Shown here piece by piece: positions 1-6,199 of a DNA stretch of 6,621 bases (position 1 is the first letter of the stretch; each line of letters begins with the position of its first letter). Under the pieces are notes generated by a model. That model was not told where the DNA came from, made no database searches, and saw only the letters and a list, made by a program, of their open reading frames with translations. The stretch is taken from positions 1-6,621 of the forward strand of contig JAEWSS010000253.1 of NCBI GenBank assembly GCA_023459755.1, written 5' to 3'. A program made the position numbers and the translations under genes. Source of the DNA: Verrucomicrobiota bacterium (GTDB lineage Bacteria > Verrucomicrobiota > Lentisphaeria > Victivallales > Victivallaceae).

Positions 1-2175
1 TTCCAACTCCGCTCGTGTCTGCATGGCGGTGATAGCCGGGAAGGTAATGCCGAGCCGGACGCCGCGATGCCCCATCATCGGGTTGCATTCCTTCAGGAGT
101 TCGGCGCGTCGGCGCACCTCCTCCACGCCGATGCCGATGGCGTCGGCCAGTTCTTTCTGCTGTTCGGCGGCGTGGGGGATGAATTCGTGGAGCGGAGGAT
201 CGAGAAAACGGACGGTTACCGGTAGTTTGTCCATCACTTTGAACGTGGCCTTGACTGCCGCTTTGACATAGGGGAACAGTTCATCGAGCGCGGATCGCCG
301 TTCGGCGTCGGTTCGGCTGAGGATCATTTTTCGGAGCGCGAACAGCGGCTTGGCGCTGCCGGAACCATAGAACATGTGTTCGGTGCGGAACAGGCCGATG
401 CCTTCGGCGCCGAGCCGGAGGGCAAGTCGGGCGTCCTCCGGCGTATCGGCGTTGGCGCGGACTTCAAGTTTTCGGAATTTATCGGCGGTCTTCATGAATT
501 TTTTGAAGTCGCGGTTGTCCTCCCGGTTGATTGTCGCCAAAATTCCGCAGTAGACGCGGCCGCTGGAGCCGTTGAGACTGAGAGATTCCCCGGCTTTGAA
601 GGCTTTTCCGGCGGAGTTGGTAACGGTTTGCGCGGTTTCGTCGATGGTCAGTTCTCCGGCGCCGGCCACGCAGCATTTTCCCCAGCCGCGGCAGACCAGT
701 GCGGCGTGGCTGGTCATTCCGCCGCGGGCGGTCAGTATGCCGGCTGCAACGCGCATGCCTTCGACGTCTTCGGGGTTGGTTTCTTCGCGGACGAGAATGC
801 ATGAACGTCCGGCTGCGGCGGCATTTTTTGCCGCTTCGCTGGAGAAGACGATTTCTCCGACGGCGCCGCCGGGACCGGCGGGCAGACCTTCGGTGAAAAG
901 CATGCCGGTGGCGGCGGCCGACTTTTCGGCAGTCGGGTCGAGAATCGGGTGAAGCAGTTCGTCGAGCTGGGCGGGAGTGACGCGGAGAACGGCGGTTTTT
1001 GCGTCGATCAGTTTTTCTTTAAGCATATCCACCGCCATTTTCAGCGCGGCGGCTCCGCCGCGTTTGCCGACCCGGCACTGTAACATATAGAGCTTTTTAT
1101 GCTGGATGGTGAATTCGATGTCGAGCATGTCGTGATAACGGTGTTCAAGTTTTTTTCTTATTGCGACCAGCTCGCGGTAGATTTCCGGCATTTCGTCTTC
1201 AAGTGTCGGCAGGTTCCGGGTGCGTGGATTGCGGCAGGCGGCGTTCAGCGGGTTGGGGGTGCGGACGCCGGCCACCACGTCTTCGCCCTGGGCGTTGACC
1301 AGCCATTCACCATAAAAACGGTTTTCTCCGGTGGCGGGGTCGCGGGTGAAGGCGACCCCGGTGGCCGAGTCGTTTCCGGCATTGCCGAAGACCATGGTCT
1401 GAACGTTTACGGCGGTTCCCCATTCATCCGGGATGTTTTCGATCCGGCGGTAGCTGACCGCCTTTTTGCCGTTCCAGCTTTTGAAAACCGCGTTGATGCC
1501 GCCGTCAAGCTGTTCCCGCGCGTCGTCCGGGAATTGGCGGCCGAGTTCAGTGGCGATGATGGATTTGAATTCTTCGCACAGGGCTTTAAGGTCTTCGGCT
1601 TTCAGGTCGGCGTCGGTTTTTGCGTGGCGGCGGCGCTTGAGTGCTTCGAGGCGCAGATCGAGTTTACGGCGGATGCCTTCGCCGTCGGCGGGTTCGATGC
1701 CTTCGGCTTTTTCCATTACCACATCGGAGTACATCATTATCAGTCGCCGGTAGGCGTCGTAGACAAAACGTTCGTCATGGCCGGTCATTTTTATCATTCC
1801 GGGAATGGTGGCGGAGGTGAGGCCGATGTTGAGAACGGTTTCCATCATGCCCGGCATTGAGCTGCGGGCTCCGGAGCGGCAGGAAACCAGCAGCGGACGG
1901 TTCGGGTCTCCGAATTTAAGCCCCATTTGTTTCTCGACTTTTTCGAGAGCGTCGCGCAATTGTGTTTTCAAGCCGGAAGGAAACTGCATTCCGTGCGAAA
2001 AATAGTCGGCGCAGCATTTTGTGGTAATTGTGAAGCCGGGCGGAACCGGCAGGCCGAGTTTGGCCATTTCCGCCAGGTTGGCGCCTTTGCCGCCGAGCAG
2101 ATTTTTCATGCTTGCGTCGCCGTCGCAGACCGATTTCCCGAACAGGAACACATATTTTTTGCTGTCTTTGCCCAT
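1..2175 (-). CDS. ppdK: Pyruvate, phosphate dikinase (partial, C-terminus beyond window)
   Basis: PPDK interconverts ATP + Pi + pyruvate and AMP + PPi + PEP in the cytoplasm, either making PEP for gluconeogenesis or serving PPi-linked glycolysis in anaerobes. I read all 725 codons to the window edge and found no stop. Seen in order: N-terminal LLGGKGANLAEMAKLGLPVPPGFT (near residues 26-49); the ATP-grasp stretch with RSGARSSMPGMMETVLNIGL; FTRDPATGEN; the ATP-site residues E354, Q366 and R368 (family correspondence); the swivelling phosphohistidine motif GGMTSHAA with the catalytic His at about residue 490; and the PEP/pyruvate barrel motifs GIGLFRTEHMF (R597), VRFLDPPLHEF (R656) and NPMMGHRGVRLGIT. 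The family is usually about 880-910 residues, so the last 150-180, including the catalytic Cys, are outside. The ATG is preceded by AGGAG with 9 nt spacing. The gene has its own likely promoter. A PEP synthase or PTS enzyme I is excluded by the PPDK-specific motifs. Confidence 0.97.
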   Translation of the reverse strand, partial: MGKDSKKYVFLFGKSVCDGDASMKNLLGGKGANLAEMAKLGLPVPPGFTITTKCCADYFSHGMQFPSGLKTQLRDALEKVEKQMGLKFGDPNRPLLVSCRSGARSSMPGMMETVLNIGLTSATIPGMIKMTGHDERFVYDAYRRLIMMYSDVVMEKAEGIEPADGEGIRRKLDLRLEALKRRRHAKTDADLKAEDLKALCEEFKSIIATELGRQFPDDAREQLDGGINAVFKSWNGKKAVSYRRIENIPDEWGTAVNVQTMVFGNAGNDSATGVAFTRDPATGENRFYGEWLVNAQGEDVVAGVRTPNPLNAACRNPRTRNLPTLEDEMPEIYRELVAIRKKLEHRYHDMLDIEFTIQHKKLYMLQCRVGKRGGAAALKMAVDMLKEKLIDAKTAVLRVTPAQLDELLHPILDPTAEKSAAATGMLFTEGLPAGPGGAVGEIVFSSEAAKNAAAAGRSCILVREETNPEDVEGMRVAAGILTARGGMTSHAALVCRGWGKCCVAGAGELTIDETAQTVTNSAGKAFKAGESLSLNGSSGRVYCGILATINREDNRDFKKFMKTADKFRKLEVRANADTPEDARLALRLGAEGIGLFRTEHMFYGSGSAKPLFALRKMILSRTDAERRSALDELFPYVKAAVKATFKVMDKLPVTVRFLDPPLHEFIPHAAEQQKELADAIGIGVEEVRRRAELLKECNPMMGHRGVRLGITFPAITAMQTRAELE

Positions 2176-2205
2176 AATCACATTCTCCTCTGAAAGATTG
2201 CAACC

Positions 2206-2243
2206 AAAAAACAGCGGACCCGCGTTCCGTCCGGCGTTTTTTT
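2206..2243 (-). other. Small hairpin with A and T tracts on either side, in the ppdK leader
   Basis: On the minus strand CGGAC (2233-2229) can pair with GTCCG (2219-2215) around a 9-nt loop, followed after three bases by six T (2211-2206). On the plus strand the same stem is followed by seven T (2237-2243). This has the outline of a short intrinsic terminator usable in both directions. It lies about 30 nt after the inferred ppdK start point, so it would act as an attenuator of ppdK or as a weak stop for read-through from the upstream phosphoesterase gene. The stem is only 5 bp and neighbouring bases do not extend it, so it may have no function. Confidence 0.3.
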
Positions 2244-2269
2244 GCGATGGAGGAGCGGCGGCTTGGATA

Positions 2270-2297
2270 AATATATCATGGTAAAAACAAAAAGCAA
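2270..2297 (-). promoter_or_regulatory. Likely sigma70-type promoter of ppdK
   Basis: Reading the minus strand, TTGCTT (2297-2292) and TATATT (2275-2270) are separated by 16 bp within an AT-rich patch in otherwise GC-rich DNA. Transcription would start near 2263 and leave a leader of about 88 nt before the ppdK ATG. The -10 hexamer is the same as in the two other candidate promoters of this window, which supports the call. I saw no convincing terminator between the phosphoesterase stop codon and this site, so ppdK may also receive read-through. Confidence 0.55.
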
Positions 2298-2327
2298 CCG
2301 GACAAATATTGGCGCGGCGGCAAAGAC

Positions 2328-3599
2328 TTATCCGGCGGTGAAACGGACGACCAGCGGGATGATTCCGCGTTTGCCGAACGACTCGACCGGCAGTATTTTC
2401 AGCAGATATTCGGAGCCGGAAACGAAAAGTTTTTCCGGCAGAATAAATTCCGGGTGTCCGCTCATGCGGTCGAGGCCGCGGTAGAAATCGGAGAAATAGT
2501 CGAGATTCTTGAGTTTATGGAATTTTCCATCGTTCAATTTTTCGAATATTTCAACATTGTAGCTGTGAACAAAGTCATCGTGTCCGGCGGCGTCGAAGCT
2601 CAGAATCAGGCGGCCTTCGTCATTTTTGCGGACTTCGCCGGTGGCGGAGGCGGGAAATTCCGGCGCGGTGCGCGAGTCGGCGCGACGGGCGGTGTGGGTG
2701 AATTTTGCCGGATTCAGCGGCAGATCGATCCGCCACACGTTGTCCGGCTTGATTTCGCCGCCGGTTTTGACGTCGTAGCGGTGGATGTCGATGTGGTCTT
2801 TGAACACCTCCATATAGAGGAACTGGACGCAGTCGGCCGCGTTCGGCGGAACCGAGCCGTTGACTTTGCCCGGCTCCATTTCGCAGTAATTGAGGCTGGA
2901 CGCGCCGACGGCGGTGAACCGATGCTGGGCGATGGAGCGTTCGTCTTCCAGCGGATAGTGGGAGTGGCCTGAAAAAGCGATTACCCGCGGATGGCTGTCG
3001 AGAAAGTCGGAGATGAATTTGTTGCCCCATATGTCGCTGCCGTAAACGGTGTCGGCCGGGTGCTGATGGGTAAGCAGGAAAATCGGTTTGTCCGGCGAGG
3101 CGGTTTCGGCGTAGGAGAGATTGGCGGTGAGGAAGTCGGCGGATTTTTCGGTATAGGTGCCGGGGGTGACGCCGTCTTCCGGGCTGAGCGCGATGAAGCT
3201 GTAGTCGTTGACGACCATCTGGATGTCGGGCGAACTCTGGCCGAGGGCTTCGGAAAAGTTTTTGCGGGAGGTTTCGACCGGCAGGTCGTTCCAGTAGTCG
3301 TGGTTGCCCATGACGGCCACCTGAATCGGCGTGCGGTCGGCGAAAATCCGGTCATAAAGGTCGCGGTACTGGTGGTAGACGGCGGCGTTGCCGTTGTCCG
3401 AGAGGTCGCCGGTCATCATGATTACATCGACATTTTTTTCGCGCAGCAGATTGAATGCGGTTTCAAGATTTTTCATTCCGCGGTCTTCGTTTCCGGCGTA
3501 TCCCTGCACATCCCCTAAAATGCCGACTCTGAGTTCCGGTGCGGCGGCGCAGCCGCAAAGCAGGATAGACATAAACAGTACCAGTCCGATATGTTGCAT
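2328..3599 (-). CDS. Lipoprotein calcineurin-like metallophosphoesterase
   Basis: This 423-residue protein begins with a short hydrophobic signal ending in LLCGC, a lipobox that would place a lipidated Cys at position 17, so it is probably membrane-anchored in the periplasm. The metallophosphoesterase core spans about residues 24-235: GDVQ (D30, Q32), GDLSD (D65), GNHD (N99, H100), THQHP (H178, H180) and GHSH (H212, H214). This full set should bind a dinuclear metal centre and hydrolyse a phosphoester; the substrate cannot be told. Motif I has Gln where many relatives have His, a variant known in ADP-ribose/CDP-alcohol-type phosphatases. Residues about 300-423 are rich in predicted beta strands and form a C-terminal domain I do not recognise. 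The start is firm: GGAG lies 8 nt upstream and an in-frame TAA at 3624-3626 leaves no earlier start codon. It has its own probable promoter and stands apart from the operon upstream. Confidence 0.88.
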   Translation of the reverse strand: MQHIGLVLFMSILLCGCAAAPELRVGILGDVQGYAGNEDRGMKNLETAFNLLREKNVDVIMMTGDLSDNGNAAVYHQYRDLYDRIFADRTPIQVAVMGNHDYWNDLPVETSRKNFSEALGQSSPDIQMVVNDYSFIALSPEDGVTPGTYTEKSADFLTANLSYAETASPDKPIFLLTHQHPADTVYGSDIWGNKFISDFLDSHPRVIAFSGHSHYPLEDERSIAQHRFTAVGASSLNYCEMEPGKVNGSVPPNAADCVQFLYMEVFKDHIDIHRYDVKTGGEIKPDNVWRIDLPLNPAKFTHTARRADSRTAPEFPASATGEVRKNDEGRLILSFDAAGHDDFVHSYNVEIFEKLNDGKFHKLKNLDYFSDFYRGLDRMSGHPEFILPEKLFVSGSEYLLKILPVESFGKRGIIPLVVRFTAG

Positions 3600-3625
3600 T
3601 GTGAAAGCTCCGTTATTTTCCTTTT

Positions 3626-3653
3626 AATATAGCCGGCTGATCATGAAAATCAA
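3626..3653 (-). promoter_or_regulatory. Likely promoter of the metallophosphoesterase gene
   Basis: On the minus strand TTGATT (3653-3648) and TATATT (3631-3626) are 16 bp apart. The -35 box overlaps the stop codon of the hydrolase gene (3650-3652), and the predicted start near 3619 gives a leader of about 20 nt that includes the CGGAG ribosome binding site. The spacer contains the palindromes TGATCA and AGCCGGCT. These could be an operator or chance; AGCCGGCT is not followed by a T tract, so it is not a terminator. Confidence 0.5.
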
Positions 3654-4351
3654 ACCAGTTCATCCACAATCGCAAGAAAGAAGTCGCGGGCGAATTTTTC
3701 GCGCCACGGCGAATGCCCGCAGCGGCCAAGCAGGAATGTCCGGGCGAACGGGATGCTGCCGGCCACACCGGAAAACGGATGCGGGTCGTCGGCTCCGTGA
3801 ATTATGGCGGCCGGACGGGGCAGGGCGGCGAAGGCGGCGGCGATTTTGCCTTCGGCGCGGAGGGTTGCGGCCTCGCTCCAGACGGCGTTGTACATCCGGC
3901 CGTTGACGGTGCAGGGTGGGGGCGGCGACACCGGGGCGTAGTCGTCTGAAAGTTCGCACAGCCGGCCGAGTTCGGGCAGAAGCGACGGATTTTGTGCGAC
4001 CGCCTGCACCAGTTCGTTGTAGCGCGGGCCGATTTTTGCGGCGCGGGCGGCGGCGATTTTGGGCGTCTGCCCGGCGTCGACCGGTCCGGAGCCGACCAGA
4101 ATCAGACTTTTGACTTTTTCCGGCCGGGCGACGGCGAACAGAACCGCGAGCCACGCTCCCCACGAGTGGCCGAGCAGAACTTTCGCCCCCTCGAACTGAC
4201 CGGACAATTCGTCGATCAGTTCGTCAATCGAAAAACGGGTCTGACGCGGCGCGGCGGCTCCGGGCAGCAGTAACGCAAGGTCGTCCAAACTGCCCGGCGC
4301 GCCGGGGCCGCCGTGGATCAGAACCAGATCGGAAAAGCGTTGCGATCTCAT
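3650..4351 (-). CDS. Alpha/beta hydrolase, proline iminopeptidase-like (S33-type)
   Basis: A compact 233-residue cytoplasmic hydrolase with no signal peptide. HGGPG (13-17) is the oxyanion-hole motif typical of proline iminopeptidase-like enzymes; GHSWG (61-65) is the nucleophile elbow with Ser63; GADDPHP supplies the acid (Asp188 or Asp189); and GRCGHSPW supplies His213. The catalytic triad therefore looks complete. Residues about 90-180 would form the lid that sets substrate choice. Only 12 residues precede HGGPG, and the usual DQRGxG segment after it is replaced by PGAAAPRQTRFS, so the protein is shorter than classical S33 peptidases (about 300 residues); substrate is open (peptide, ester or other). 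Its ATG overlaps the TGA of the upstream gene as ATGA and the local Shine-Dalgarno is weak (GGAA), pointing to translational coupling with the GDYXXLXY gene. Confidence 0.85.
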   Translation of the reverse strand: MRSQRFSDLVLIHGGPGAPGSLDDLALLLPGAAAPRQTRFSIDELIDELSGQFEGAKVLLGHSWGAWLAVLFAVARPEKVKSLILVGSGPVDAGQTPKIAAARAAKIGPRYNELVQAVAQNPSLLPELGRLCELSDDYAPVSPPPPCTVNGRMYNAVWSEAATLRAEGKIAAAFAALPRPAAIIHGADDPHPFSGVAGSIPFARTFLLGRCGHSPWREKFARDFFLAIVDELV

Positions 4352-4983
4352 TGTTCCGCGGCAAGTCCGATCTGTTCCAGCGGAAGTCCGTTGACCAGAA
4401 GTCCGGTGACAATGTGTTTGCCGTTCAGCACCCGAAGCACGGCGACGGTGTTGTTGTCGTCAACCCGGAAATGGTCGCGTTCGAGTTGATTGGCCAGCGT
4501 TTCATTGATATAATAGCGGTTGGTATCGAAACGTGCCGAAAATTTGGGAGCGTTGTCGTCCTGTTCATCATCATTATCGCCATCTCTCGATATGTTGTGT
4601 GATTCGTTGGTGATGGTGCCGGTGACTTCCACAAAGTCGGCGGAATCCGTCGGCGGAGCGGGGGAGAGTGCGGCGATTTCGGCAAAACCGTCATCGTCGC
4701 GTGTTAAAACGGCGTACGCCCGGTCGATGTGATTATAGACGTAGCCGGGGATGGTTACGTTGAATGCGGCGCATTCGGCTTCGGTCAGCCGATAGTCCGG
4801 CAGGGCCAGCCGGACGGCTAAATAGCGGCCGCGCATCGGATCGTAGGGATCGTAGCCCTCCACCCGCACCCGGTATTCGACGCCGTTGCGGATGATGTCT
4901 TCACAGCAGGCGATGCGGTAGGCGATCGCGCCGCAGATGACGATTGCCGCAACGAGAAAGCAGACAATTTGGAGTTTACGCAT
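4348..4983 (-). CDS. GDYXXLXY-family membrane-anchored protein
   Basis: A 211-residue protein with one N-terminal membrane helix (about 5-22) and a soluble domain probably outside the cytoplasm. The stretch YDPYDPMRGRYLAVRL (44-59) matches the family signature, usually DPRDxxRGDYxxLxY, but reads GRYLAVR, so the Asp after Gly is Arg and the final Tyr is not kept. The C-terminal part (FSARFDTNRYYINETLANQLE region, about 148-168) matches the family's second conserved segment. An acidic run, RDGDNDDEQDDN (133-144), sits between them. No biochemical function is established; family members commonly lie directly after DUF2157 genes, as here, suggesting they work together in the membrane. GGGAGG lies 8 nt before the ATG, and a TAA at 5005-5007 in the same frame rules out a longer start. 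The ATG overlaps the end of the DUF2157 gene by 8 bp (ATGCGTAA). Confidence 0.82.
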   Translation of the reverse strand: MRKLQIVCFLVAAIVICGAIAYRIACCEDIIRNGVEYRVRVEGYDPYDPMRGRYLAVRLALPDYRLTEAECAAFNVTIPGYVYNHIDRAYAVLTRDDDGFAEIAALSPAPPTDSADFVEVTGTITNESHNISRDGDNDDEQDDNAPKFSARFDTNRYYINETLANQLERDHFRVDDNNTVAVLRVLNGKHIVTGLLVNGLPLEQIGLAAEQ

Positions 4984-6199
4984 TTTCTTTTCCTCCCAGC
5001 TTTTTTACCATCAGCAGATTGACTGCGGCCAGCGCAATTCCGGCTCCGATGAAGAAACAGCCGCGCACAATGGTGTCGCCGGAGCTGAAAAACCAGTCGA
5101 ACGTCAGCAGCAGCGCTAGAATCATTCCGGCGTTGATTGTGAGCAGATGGTTGCGCCGCATGCCGTCGAACATCAGCGCCGCGGCCAGCAGTCCGGTGTA
5201 GACTCCCGGGAAAAACAGCACGCCGGGAAAGGCGGCAGCGAGCAGCCACGAGGTGGCGCTTTGCCGGTCGCACCAGGCGTTTTTCAGGGTGTACAGCCAG
5301 AATACCGCCGGCAGCCAGAGTGTATTGTTAAGCGATGAAAGCAAATTTTTAGTGTTGATTTCAAATTGGCGGAAAAGGTCAGGATAAGACGTGATTCCGA
5401 GTATTATCGCCAGCGCCGCAAAGCCGAAAAACAGACCGGGAGAACGTAAAAACGTTACGCCGCCGCTGCGTCTTTCGGCGATTCCGAAGGCCATAATCGC
5501 GGCAAAAATTCCGGCGAACATCGCCGGGGACAGCGGAAAATTCAGCTGCCTGGAGGCCAAAACCGCGATGGTGAACATCATTGACACGGTTGCCAGCCGC
5601 CATACGCCGGTTCCGGCCGCCGCCGGGTATTTGCGTAAATGATAGATGACCGCCGGAAGCAGGACAATGAAAAATACCGCCACACTCCAATCGGTTGAAT
5701 CGTCAAGCAGCGGCCACAACATTCCGGCGGCCGCGACGATGCCGGCCGCCGAACCGAAAATGTAGATGAACGGCACGCTCAGGGTGAGAACCGCGAGCAG
5801 AAAGTCCTCAAGTTCGCCGTTGAGGTGATAGAGCTGCGACACCAGCGCGAGCGCGGCGGCGATGCCGGTCATAATCAGCACGCATGAGCTTTCACGCATC
5901 GCCGCTCCTTTTGCCTTGAACAAGGTCACGCCGCCCAGAACAAGTCCGGCGGCCAGCGGAACGAGTGAAAATATCAGCCGCAGGGTGAACGGTATAGCCG
6001 CCCAGTTGTGAGCCAGCAGCATGATCGCGCCGGTTCCGGTCAACAGTGCGGCGAGAACGGCGAGCATGATGCTCAGTTTTTTCATTCCGCCCTGCCGGAC
6101 GGGTTCCGGTTTTGCGGCAAAATCGATTATTGCCTGTTCGGTCGCGTCGTCAATTATTCCCGCCGCCACCAGCCGCTTGGTTTCCAGTGTCACCTTCAT
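4976..6199 (-). CDS. DUF2157 polytopic membrane protein
   Basis: A 407-residue integral membrane protein. Residues 1-38 form a soluble helical N-terminus (ETKRLVAAGIIDDATEQAII), typical of DUF2157, followed by about ten or more hydrophobic spans up to residue 397. Family landmarks are LLAHNWAAIPFTLRLIF (61-77) just after the first span and QLYHLNGELEDFLL (122-135). The C-terminal spans end in a basic tail, KKLGGKENA. The function of the family is unknown; the pairing with a GDYXXLXY gene immediately downstream is a recurrent arrangement and supports the assignment. The start is well fixed: GGAGGT lies 5 nt upstream, and an in-frame TAA at 6212-6214 precludes an earlier start. The gene heads a three-gene unit with its own promoter located inside the upstream MFS gene, which it overlaps by 50 bp. 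Confidence 0.88.
   Translation of the reverse strand: MKVTLETKRLVAAGIIDDATEQAIIDFAAKPEPVRQGGMKKLSIMLAVLAALLTGTGAIMLLAHNWAAIPFTLRLIFSLVPLAAGLVLGGVTLFKAKGAAMRESSCVLIMTGIAAALALVSQLYHLNGELEDFLLAVLTLSVPFIYIFGSAAGIVAAAGMLWPLLDDSTDWSVAVFFIVLLPAVIYHLRKYPAAAGTGVWRLATVSMMFTIAVLASRQLNFPLSPAMFAGIFAAIMAFGIAERRSGGVTFLRSPGLFFGFAALAIILGITSYPDLFRQFEINTKNLLSSLNNTLWLPAVFWLYTLKNAWCDRQSATSWLLAAAFPGVLFFPGVYTGLLAAALMFDGMRRNHLLTINAGMILALLLTFDWFFSSGDTIVRGCFFIGAGIALAAVNLLMVKKLGGKENA

Noticed and set aside
1099..1860. Long plus-strand open frame of about 250 codons opposite ppdK
   Set aside because: It mirrors the codon structure of the verified ppdK frame, has a composition rich in Phe/Gly/Val runs, shows no recognisable domain and lacks a Shine-Dalgarno site. 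The same reasoning removes the other plus-strand frames, such as 376-804, 2454-2972 and 2991-3518.
1..2175. Possible frameshift or stop in ppdK
   Set aside because: Codon-by-codon reading from the ATG to the window edge showed no stop, and every PPDK motif falls in one frame.
2176..2183. Alternative ppdK starts at ATG 2183 or GTG 2181
   Set aside because: The ATG is out of frame with ppdK and the GTG lies only 3 nt from the AGGAG ribosome binding site, too close; the ATG at 2175 has normal 9-nt spacing.
3631..3643. Terminator after the hydrolase gene formed by AGCCGGCT/TGATCA
   Set aside because: The palindromes are short, have no loop and no following T tract on the minus strand; they sit inside the promoter spacer of the next gene.
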